From: Membranipora membranacea
Taxonomy: Eukaryota; Bryozoa; Gymnolaemata; Cheilostomatida; Membraniporidae
DNA length: 64,000 nucleotides
Reading direction: 5' to 3'
Assembly (NCBI GenBank): GCA_914767715.1
Contig: OU612073.1
Span: 10,108,001 to 10,172,000 of the forward strand
The translations under genes and the position numbers were made by a program. This document shows positions 25,401 through 37,400 of the stretch, piece after piece. Under the pieces are notes generated by a model, which saw nothing but the letters and a program-made list of their open reading frames with translations, did not search any database and had not been told where the DNA came from. Each line of letters begins with the position of its first letter. Position 1 is the first letter of the stretch.

Positions 25401-28400
25401 GAGATGTTATAAACATCTAACTTGTCAGATTCTCCCAGCTCCATTAATTAAATGAATTAATGATTATTTCATTTCATTGATTGTTTCATATTTTCAAGTT
25501 TTAATGTTCTGGTTTGTTTATTTTTAGGTTGTGCCGGTAACCACCCAGCTAGAAAAGGTGAGTTGTCTACTTTGAACTTCCTAAAGTACTTTGGTTTGGT
25601 ACGCCTTGAGCAACTGAGCAACGGGATCCAGTAGCCCTTCAGATCACGGCCAACTCTGCTGATTCATAATCTTGTTTTTGCCCGCATAGAGTAAATGGGG
25701 AGATGGTCAATTCAGTTGAAATTCATCGGGATGTCTTGTATTCAATTCTCTCTAAGAGGAGTGCAGCTAGTGGAGTTTGATGTTTTCTGATCACAACCCC
25801 AGCATGACTGAGTTTATTTGGTGCATGCTGATAGACTGAGCAAGCACCGACTACCAGTGAAGCCATAGCTAAAACTGCCTCAGGTTCTTTCATTCTACTA
25901 ACTAAAAGGAGCACCAACAAGTCAGCGACTAAATCTGTGCATCTACTCTCTATCATGAATTGCGTGTTTTGATAACAGGCTCCCGTCGTATGTGACCGAC
26001 ATACTCATGTCATTAGGTACACCATATCTAGAACAAGTCTTAACCAATTTCCCCGCAGTCCAGTCATTTCCATTCTACTGATGAGCCGAAGGCAGCTCAA
26101 ACCCTAAATGCAGGCAAATTGGATCATGCTTAATCGGAGCCCCCAAGACTCTTGCCCTACCGACGCCCTCATGGCTAGGAAAAATCATGCTTGATCTACT
26201 CCATATCATGCCTGTGTATTGAATCTGCTATGAAGAAGTTGTATCCCCCTGTTGCTAGTTATCCATCTTGTTCTAATATCTATAGGCATACATTCTGCTC
26301 TTCCAACAGCGCTGTCTATGGTTTGTTAAGATTTGCTCGCTGGATTATTCATGGCATTATCCACTGCTTAGGCTTCATGCCATGTGTAATGTTGACACGG
26401 ACTGCTTAGAACCAGGCTGAATATGAAGATTTCTAAGATTACTGCTGGTCGTTGACTTTGTTCATTAATTCGCTGCAGGCACTTTCGTTGTCTGATTGTA
26501 ATTTCATGTCAGGATGCAAGCTAGCCTACCCTTAGCCTGTCTCGTCAAGCTTTGTGCGGTGGGTGGGTTCCCCGACCACCCTCACAACTAAGCTTGTCAA
26601 GACAGGCTAGCCTACCCTCACACTTACTGGGCCTGTATGCCAATAACATGAGATACTTTGAGATCTAAAGGATGTTCGGATGTTAATTGGATATAGGTTG
26701 TTGAGAGGTGCGAGAGCCGGATCTTTACAAGGTTCAAGGGTTGTCAATTCGAAGGTTATCTGACTTTTTTCACTGGAGGCATTGACCTACTCAAAGCAAC
26801 TAATCGTTTGTTGACTTGTTAGATTTCGTGATATGAAAATCTTAGTATTGAAAGTGGTAGTTTCATCGCTTTGGGAATCTTGTTGGTATTCTTGCCTATG
26901 AGCCTTGCAGGTGTCGGATTCTCTTGTCTCTATCTTAGCCAGGACACACACGTTTGGTGGGTGGTAGGTTTCACAAAAGCCGGACATAACTTCCTCTGAG
27001 CTATCCCATCAACATCCTTTATTCTCTCTCTCCCTCCCTGCTTTATTGAAGGATTGGAACAGAGTTGTGCTCTCTTTTAATTGAAATAAAAAAATTGCTC
27101 TACATTTTATTTCCATCCATTATCTCTGCACGTGGGTCAGACTGTTTATTAGAGAGATAAGACCCAGTCATGATCAGTAAAACTCGACACAGACAAGGAC
27201 GGTCCAATTCCAAGTTCAGTGCGAAAATAACCATTTAATAGCAGCCGTAATCGATAAGCCAGCTGACATTTAAAGTTTATAAGATACTGAAAATTTGATG
27301 CCAATTTTAGGCAACCAGAGAATTATATACGCATGTCAGTGGAAAGTTTTGGCATCTCCAAATCTTAATGTCATCAATCACAAGAAAAATCAAGGCAACC
27401 TTAAACTGTCTGTATTTGAATTTGTTGAAAATCTGAATGTCAATGTTTAGTCGGTTGTGCTGCTTGCGTTCGTGCCACCTCAATTCCTGACCCGCACCTA
27501 ATCAGAATGGCCATGGTGACCGATAATTTAATCAAGATGCCTTGTGATATGACGAAAGAGTAGTATATATCCTTACTTTGTGCTTCCAGCATATACTCAA
27601 TAACTTTACGGTGCTACAACCCTCATCAGAAAATTTCAAATTTCAAAAGTGATTCATGGGTTTTTTAATTGTCAAAATGCTGTTGCGGGCAGTGTTATGA
27701 AAAAATTGTGGTTATAAAACGTGCACCACGAGTGATGTTTGTTCAGTAGACTGAATGTTTGATTGTGCCTAGTTTTGACCCGCAAGCTGATAGCAAAATC
27801 AGACATAACCGATAAGACTGACTCAAATCCCAAGGTCAAAGATATCCATGGTACCCAAACATTGATGTAGTTTCTAAAAGAATGTGATCATCGATCAAGA
27901 GACCACATGCAGTTGATTTATGTGTGCATGTGGGGGTAACAATCTCACTACATCAGGTGGGAAACTGAGATGACCGAGACCAAGTTTGATCCAAAATGCC
28001 AGCAGTCCGGTCATTCCCATTCTATTGGTGAGCAGGCGGCAGCTCAAACCCTAAATGCAGGCACATTGGATGTACTTGATCTAGAGATGACCTACAATGA
28101 TCAGTCATAAAAAGAGGTTGTGGATGTTGCTGGGAGCCAGGAGAGAGTATTGACTTTGGTAACAATTCAACTGTTTTAGACCTTGTAAACTTCTTGAAAC
28201 TCTAATTTGGAGATCACTTGACACTTGACACCAAATATATAAGCTATTTTAGCGATACAATGTTAAAATCCAGAATCCAAACTCCTGTTGACAATTTTTA
28301 ACGTGATGAAATCAAGTTGACTCTCGATATAGTTACGGTGTTTGATTTTACTGCATTGATTCTCTCTGCAAATAAGGGGTTGCTGGGATTGCAGGAGAAG

Positions 28401-31400
28401 GGGCATCAACAGGGATTAGAGAGTGCCTCTGTAAACAGTAATTAACAACCAGGTGTTGAAACTAAGCTCACTGTGTTTCTCAAATGGTGCAAATTTTCGG
28501 TCTCCCTGTGGATTTTGTTTGGCCTGCTGGAGTACCTGCAAATTATCTGCTAAACACCAAATTGTCATTAATGATGGACTGAGGCAATGGCTTAGGGTCT
28601 AGACGATGACTTACGGTTATCCGCTATCAGGTAATCAGCTGTACGGCTACAGTGTAGGGTCTTATCTTTGTGTTGTGTCAGATCCTAGGGCCACATTTAT
28701 TACAATCATCTGGGTAAGGTCCGAAAAAAACTGTCCTACGGGGTAACTCGGGAGGCTGTGTGAGGCTATCGGCTATTGTTATTACCATACCCAAGACGTA
28801 TGTATCGGTCATTGCCTGGAGATTGGAGGCTCTAAAGTGTTCGACATAACCCTTCATGACCTCATACATTAAATGTTTGGAATTTTCAAAGGTGTAATGT
28901 CCAGTTGGTCAGCAATGCGATATGCGAATATCATTATAGTGTGTCTTTTTCTATGAGGTTGGCCAATGTCCGTGAACGCTAAGTAGAAATGGATGAGCTT
29001 GTAGGAAAAGTATCAATTTTATTAGCTCATGTGTAATATTTGCTTTTTACTACAAAATGGTATGTGCAGGGTAAACAAAAGGACAGTCAAAAGTTCATGA
29101 GTTTTCTTAGGTTCATTTTCATGCAATGTTGTTATTGGTCCTTTGGAGGCCTTGAGCTGCAACTGAAAAACAAGGGCAAGGACGCTGTTTGGACAGTTTG
29201 TCATGGCACAATGTGAATACCTTTCTCGCTATCAAGAATTTGTTCAAATAAATAACAAGGGTTTTGGCCTTGCACACAAACATTGCTAATAGCTGGTTGT
29301 TTTTACACGTTTGAGAGATTCATAACCGATATCATAGGGGCTCCCCGGTCACCGGCAGGAGCGCGCGCTATATGTAGCAATTATCTTCTGCAAAAAATAT
29401 ATTTATATACTTGTTATCAGATATTTTCGTTTTATAATAGTTCAAAATTCTGCATGACATTGCCAAAGGACGATTGTCAAAGTGATTCAAAGGATCAAAT
29501 ATCTGAATTTTTCATTGGAATGAAGATTGATTTTGTGCCACTCAAAGTTATATCGCTGGTCAAAATATCTTGGTACCACCAGAATGAAATGCCGTGCGGA
29601 GCTAGAAAATTCCCTGGACAAAGCAGGATGGTAGACAGAACGGCTCGATTGACGCCGTTGTTAGGTAATGGACAATGACAAGCCAGCTCTTTAGATGCCT
29701 GTACACATTTTGACTGAGTCAGTTAGCGTCTTCTTTAGGTTGGTACGCAAAGTCACAAAATGTGCCTCTTTTTCAGATTAAATGAAGACATTACAGCATA
29801 ATGTAGCCAGTAATGCATTTACAAACAAAATTAAATAGCTTTAGACCGATTCATGGGCTCCATTTAAAGTCTTCGTCCCTGGTACCCGTCCCTTTTTATG
29901 AGATTTAAAAGTTTTGCCAAAATATGGACTGATCATAGCCATGCACGTCAGTTAGTTAGAGTAAATATGTCCCTAGATGAGACCCTCGATGAAACAAGGA
30001 TCCTCAGCGCAAAGAGAGACTCAATTTGTACTTTTCAATTCTATTTCCACTATCTTTTCCAAGTAAAACCCAAGTTAACCTGCTTTGATAGGATATACTG
30101 TCCCATTTCATGTCCTTGTGTAAGTTACCACAGGTATGATTGATGGATCATGGATTAATAGAGCATGGTACAACTCAACTAAAATAACAACCTGCTCCTT
30201 CTCTTTTTATTAACAAATCGGATGAAAGTTTGCTCTACTTTTTACCACAAGCGCTTGGGATTTTCATAAATTATGTGGTCATTCATTTCATTTCCATTCA
30301 TCCGTTGCTGGAATTGTTCAGGCAGGTGTGGAAAGTGCCGCACCGAGACAATGAATAACTTTTTTTAAGAAATTTCTAGTCATTTATTCTGTTGCTGACG
30401 CAGCAAACTTGTTTTTTTTTTACGATTTGCGTTGGAGAAAACACTCTTAAGATGAATGGGCATAAATGTGATATAGTAGATGAATTTGGCTTGGCCCAAA
30501 TAGTGATAAGGTTGCCTCTGTAGTGTTTTCATCAGGGTCAAATTTTCTATCACTCTATAGTAGGTCTATTTTTTCCCAGATTGCCGAACTAAATTGATAA
30601 CTATTTCATCAATATTGGATGAGGAGAATAGCAGTGATTGTTACTACGTGACTCCTACATTTAGAAGTTTTGGAGGGTGATCAGTAAAGATTTAAACCTT
30701 ACCACATGAGCCCTCTCGGAGACTAAACAGTTTATAATAGCATAGGATTTGGAGATTGATCCGTCCAGTCATCGAAATCATTATGACGTTCTAAAGGATA
30801 GGCAATAGGCGGTTGCTGAGAGATATTGCTAATATAAACCTTGATTGAGTGGGATTCGGAGACGATAAAAGTTCCAAGTAAATGATATCATTCGTGTGGC
30901 TCCTTATTTTCTAGCGTTCAATGGGCTGATAATATTCGATTGAATACTGCGAGATTGACTGGGCATATCACGTTTAGGTCTGTCAATTGCAGGTGCGCCT
31001 CAAAAAATTCCAAAACCCAGCCTCCAAGCATCAGGTATACTCCTTTGAAATAATCCAAGACAGAGATTTGTACTGGACTATTTTACCGCAGGTGGGTCAT
31101 AAAACAGAAATGCCTATTCCCTACCATCAGTTTTATGTGTGCTGTAGGTGTTTCTTAGAACAGACGCCTTAAAATCGAGTAGGAGATCAGGTCAGAATCA
31201 GAAAACACAAATACCAGTGTGTCATGGGCTAAACTGCTGGATCGTTTGGTTGATTTGTTTCCGAGTATTGGTATTATTATTGACTTCAAAACAAGTTTGC
31301 TGTGGTGCCACACCACCGAACAAAAGACAAAAATGTCAACAAGGTTCTCTGACAATGTTTGTGATCCGAATCTCAAACAACAAGCCTATGCAAGCCCCTT

Positions 31401-34400
31401 GCAAAACAATACAGGTTGCAACAAAACAGCTTAGGGCTAAACTACCTGCATTTAGGCAAGCTTATGTTGCGTTGTTCGTCACGTTTCCATTTTTTGCGAC
31501 CACATATCAGCAAAAAAAAATTTCACATGACAAGAAAGAGAGAATACAAGCCTTACTTTTCGATCTAGAATACAGGGCATACTGATTAGTAGTATATGCT
31601 GGTTTTCAGTGAGGTCAGCGGTTTCAAGGAAGAAACCATGACTATCATGCGGCCTACTTACGACTTTCGAGGACTAATTGACGCAATGCGATTAGGCGCC
31701 ACGTAGTACCCATCAGTCAGCTATGGCTCATACTTTATACTGCTTGCCTCAAGCTGGGGGGGGGGGGGGAGGGTGTGGCTGATGTGGAAAAACCCAACTG
31801 GTAAAATAGGCTTTTTGAGGGGTAGGTTATTCCTGGAAAATGAACGCTTTATTATTCTTGAAAAGAAATTGACACCTGATCTCAATTCTCAATAGTGATA
31901 GGGCGAGTCATAGACATAGTTTTGTCTATGGGGCGAGTACTGAAAATGGTACCATCGCCAGCGACCATTACTTCCGAGATGACGTTGAGTTGTTTACCAA
32001 AAAAATCCAAATATCACCAGACCGATGATAACAAGTACCCTGTTGATATGGTGCAATGATTATTTACAATGTAACATGACTCAGCTAGGAAAAGTGGAGA
32101 TTTTGGGGAAATTATCGCCCTGTTATTCACACTTCTGTTTCCTTGTTGTGTCGAAAATTACCCTCATGAGGTTTTTTTCTACCTTGGTTGCTGGGATCTT
32201 TCATTGATTGTTGGCAATAATGTGGATATTGGTGAAGGAAAAAGTGGTTTTACATCAGTTATTGGTCGATCATGATGCATATCTTGAGTAAAATATGCTT
32301 TTTTTACATGAATTATGCAAATGGAGTACCATTGATAACAATAGCCTTCAGGTAAAGTGCCACGAATTCTTGCACATCTGCGGTGGATATTAGTGCATGA
32401 AATGAAGAAAAAAGGGCAATCGTTTGCACAATTTTATTTGCCGGGAGTCTCATTTTTACTGTATATAGACTACACTTTGTATCAAAGACTGAAAAAAGCC
32501 GAGCTATGTCACCGGTATACTATTCAAAGACTGTCAGATGTGTTCCATATGGTACAGGTACCCACATGCAGTTTTTGTTACACCCACCCAATAATTTTGT
32601 TTAATTAGATATAGATGAAATACCAAAACAAGATTCAACTTAGTTCGACCCCAAGCTGCACTCAAAAGCATCCTGTCAAAACTGAACTGAAAATAGAATG
32701 AAACTTGTAAATTCAATATTTTTGTTGAGTCCAAACACTGCATCACTTAGCTGAGGGGTGTCATTTGATTCAAGAGAATGGCAAATTAGCCCTTTCAGAA
32801 AGGACGCATCCATTAGGGCTTTGTAGTCGAAATCGTGGCAATTTCCCAAATGATGCAGTACAGGGCGATTAGTCACGATGGAAATCCATTGTGCTATTTT
32901 TAGCGCAGTTGCCTAGATGTGGAGCATCAAGAGGGTTATCCTGCAAAGGAGTTCCTACTGTAAAGCTGGCAGTGTCTCAGTGTAGACAACCTTTGTTGCG
33001 GAGTTAAATGCAGCAGATGTTTAACTCGATGCCTGTTGAGATATCATCAATGTATGCATTGATCCAAATCTCGCAAGTGAAGGTTCGTTGACTGAAAATG
33101 TCTCATCCGTTGGCTTGGCAATTCTCATATATTCTTACAAACAGGTTAATTTCCTAAATTTGATGTTTATCTAAGTTGAAATGAAGTTCAAGTGTAATAG
33201 TTCTTTCCCGGGATGTTCCGGATGATACTTATAGCCAAATCTTGTAACCTGGACAGAGTGGTCATGTATCATAAACTTTCCTTCAATTCCCGCTCTATCA
33301 CAAAGGCATGGTACTCTGGTATTATCTCCAGGATCATACAGAGGCTTCATGAATTATTCTCTTTGCTCCTTATCCGTACATCATAGCAAGAGTTTTACTA
33401 GTCCTTCATTCTAGCAAGGAGTCGGGAATCTAGGTTTGCTCTTAGAGCGGATTGGTTGTACAGAATATAGCCTGTATAGCTCAGTTAATGTCGTGTCTGT
33501 AACCACAGTATAGCCTGATCATCACCACATTGTAGTCTGATGATCACCACTATATCTGATCAAGTATGGTATGTCTGTAGAGAGATGCTCGAGCCTGGTG
33601 GCTGGTTCCTGCTTGTTTTCAACTTAGTTGTCTGCGGATGTTATGCGGTTTTTATGACTGATTAATACATTAGTCTCGGAATATTATGTAACCTGTAAAG
33701 TGGTAGACACATTTACCGAATTCCTACTGCTTGGCGATTAGAGATTCCATTGTCTCTTTTCTGACAGATGCTCCAGTCTGATTGTAAATAATGGTAGCAC
33801 TTTAATCTGCTAAAGTCAATTTATTAGCCCAAACAAGGTGACAGATTGAGACAGAAGGACTTTGCTGCACAATAAAACCATCATTTCATAAAGTAAATTA
33901 CATTCTATTATATGATTAAACTATTATAATTACAAAATACATAAACTTTTAATCCCCTTTACCCAACTTTCCGGCCCCTGATTTTTGTAAATCTCTACGT
34001 GGCATAAATTCCATAGCGAAATAAATTTGCTTTGTGTTGAATGCGTGACTGAGTTTTGCTTTGAACACTGAGTCTCCGCCCCACTCTACAGTACTTAGCC
34101 ATCAGCTGATTCCAACACAAATACCGGCTTCAACATGTGAGAGAGCAACATTTAATCAGCAACATAATTATAAATGCACAGCGTGTTGCTTGATCGAGTT
34201 CAATCACTGATAATATATATAGAGCCATAGGATATTCATATATATTCGACAACCAACAACGGCAGTGTGAACTTGTTTTTGTTGCTGAGAAGATAAATTT
34301 TGTTTGTCAGCTAAGGGAGAAAGAAGCAACTTGAGGCTTTAGAAAGCCGTCAACTATTCATTGATTGGATCAACATTTCAGCATTCAGTAACAGTGCTGC

Positions 34401-37400
34401 TTTGTTTTCGGACTCCTGCCGAACACACCTGATAATTTGTTGACTACCTATTGTTTGCCGGCTTGGTTCTGGGTATAGTCGGTCAGCTGTATAAATAATC
34501 GGTGTACCCTTGTGGCAATTGTTATTCCTTCTCGCACTATCTAACGTACTGGACTTCATATCGCTGGAGTATATTTTACTATTGAATCTCTGAATGTGTC
34601 CCGGCCCGTGTGACAACGGAGGATATTTTGGGGATATGGTATCGTCCGCTCACCATCAGCTATCTGACACTCTGGTAAGAAGACTTTCTATAACTTCTCT
34701 AATGACAGATGGGATATTATTCAAATAGATGAATTTGACCACAATTCTGTAATCTCTCTTGCCCTTCTCAGCAATCAATCTTTGGCACAGAATGATATAT
34801 TTTATCGATTAACTACCTCTCATTGTTCGCATTGCGTTTACCTCTTCTGACTATTATATATGACTGGTTGATTTCAGTTTAACTAATAGACGTAAAAAAA
34901 TGTCTTTCTATCAATATCATTCAATCTTAACCTTAGGTTTTGTATGTTCCTCAGCCACTATTCATCCCCATATCAGGTTGGATTATTTTGTTATTAGCCT
35001 CGGCACCCACACCCATCCTTTCTTCAGTGTCCATTCTCTGTTCTATCATTACTTGGGCCTACATATATGGGGATCCAGGTCCGGCTTCAAGGCCATTTAT
35101 TAACTAACCTCTGATTAATGGTCGGATTTATATTGAGAATAGCCAGGGGCTGCCAATATAACAACAAACCGGCTAACATATATCATTCCTTATGATCTCC
35201 GACTATATCCTATTTAAATTATCTAAATAATCACCCCTCAAAGAGCCAGCTATACCCAATTATTAAACGCGATAGGCTTCCCTTTCATCTCATGTCCAGG
35301 TTTGGCTCAGATTATAGGTAACTCGAAATAATCAAACTGCGAAAAGCTGCAGCAGCGCCCAAGGAACTTTAGCTAAGGCTTTTAATGCTCTTGGTTAGGT
35401 ATCGAGAAGACTTGCGAATACCCAATGTTTTGTTTACAATCTATAAATAGATTGGGATTTTTACCTCGTTTATTTACCTAGGCGTGCTGTGACCAACTTA
35501 TTTGCCGAGATTATGTAATAAAGCACAAAAGATCTATAAAATCTTGAGGCGCAGATGTGCTTGATGGCTAGGCATTCAATCAAGTTTGGGTGAAAATTCT
35601 ATTGCTGAATATGCATGTATTAGCATAATTATGTAATATTCGTTAGAGTCTCATTCATCCATAAAATTTGCTCCAAACATAATAAAAAATTTATGATATT
35701 TTGTTTGATAGAACTGGGTAGGATGTACTTTAGCAAACCGCAGCATTTTATTTTATTGTTCTGTGGGAGGTTCTTTATGAATTCCGTACCATCAAGCCAT
35801 GGTGATCTTTAATTGATGGTTTGCAGCAACCAAGAGTTCAAAAATATGGGAAATGGAAAAAAAGAGGACAGATTTATGCTTGTCGAGACCTACAAAACGG
35901 TCTATAATTATGCAAATATCTTCATTTGTTATCATTAAAGAAGGGGTTTGACATTTATCGCTTTGTCTTAAATTACTATGTATAGCCAAATATTAGACAA
36001 GGTTCATGGACTCGCTCTCAAGTCTTATCACTGCACTGTGTTATCAATAGTTTTTGGGAATCTAAAAATACTCTCGGTTGCTGAGATTAGTCAAAATGGT
36101 TGATTTAATCGATTGGCATCCATTATGCAACGCTGTCAATCCCTCTATTCACAATGGTAATGATTCTGATTTTAATTCCCAGTTGCCGTGGCAACAGGAT
36201 AGCGCTGCAAGCCCTATTACCATTTCTTATTAATGCTTTGCGATCTGATCAGTATACCTTTTGGTTGGAGTTTCCTGCCAAACTATGGAAATAATCACTT
36301 TCCTTCTGAATATTTATGATGGGCTAGATGAAGAACATCTAGATCGAGAATGAATGGATGGTTAGTTTACGGTTTCCGCCAGAGGTCTTCCTGTACGCCC
36401 TTCAATGCACTGAGTGAAATTTTGTACTGTCTGGTCAGAATTAATACCTACAGGCTAATTTCAGCAGATAGCAACACAATACCTGTACTAAATGTCTAGT
36501 TGATGGTTGAGGTATTGGACTGTGGGTGAGCCTGTGGAGAAAAACCTTGATCTTAGTCCTCCAGCACCCTCCCACAATAAAACGTGATCTCAGATACCAA
36601 TTTGTTTACGTTATTCGTATCTAGGGCTTAGATTGGGCAGTAATAATTAAATTGATTGTGGTCAACCGGGCTGAGTTGTTTTCTGCTTGGCAATGACATG
36701 GGAGAGATTTGTTCTACTTTTTTCTATATCCTGTTTACGCGTTCTACCTCGAAGAAGAAAGCCCTGAATTTGACTGCATGAGTTTTTGGGTTGTGAACTT
36801 CAATTGGCATTTGCAGTATTTTGGATGTATTGTTCTCGTCAAGGATATAGTATGTTTTGCTGCTCTGAAAAGTATTGTTAACTTGCTCGCAAATTCTAAA
36901 GCTACCAGCTTTTCTTACCATTTCTTGACTTTTGACTTTCATGGCGTACCTTGTATCGTAGAATCATCATAATAGATCATAGGGCTAGCTCCGGTATAAC
37001 ATGTTGTGTTTTTCACCCGAAACGCATCCGCGTTCATGTGGAGATGATAAATACGTGACTAAGCTTATTTTTGTTATCAGGAAGAGTTGCTTATGAACAT
37101 TGTGTTAGTTGGAGATTTACGCAGTGCAAACATGTTGTGCAATCCCATGGTCATCGTTGTTTACGATGTACCATTCTGTTTTGATAGTATATAATTTTTG
37201 TTTCTCAAAAGAGAGATTGCTAGAATCTGAACTTAACGGAACCACCATCATCCCTTTCCAGCAATTTTGTATCCTGATCTGTCCAGGCAAGCTGATGACC
37301 GCACCACATAATTATTCTAATGAGGACACGAAAACAAATTGCAAGAGGATTTCTAAGACCACACAAAATAATTTTGGAAAAATATCCTGGACGAGATAGT

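Larger units (their letters stand above)
14027..25527 (+). other. Sestrin intron 3 (11.5 kb)
   Basis: Holds duplications at 14418 and 15332, the micro-palindromes at 16180 and 22964, the 1.2-kb inverted repeat at 17380, the SINE at 18740 and the MITE at 24388. A poly-C run lies near 20800-20811. Small open stretches at 16523-16871 and 22620-22926 have no supporting features. Confidence 0.7.

Noticed and set aside
29283-29678. Plus-strand 131-codon open frame in sestrin intron 4
   Set aside because: Starts at a TTG, has no domain, and its composition looks like intron; possibly chance.
31148-31585. Plus-strand 145-codon open frame in sestrin intron 4
   Set aside because: No recognisable domain and no initiation or splice support.
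35436-35453. 18-bp palindrome CAATCTAT..ATAGATTG as another micro-insertion
   Set aside because: No direct repeats flank it, so it lacks the defining feature of the micro-insertion class.
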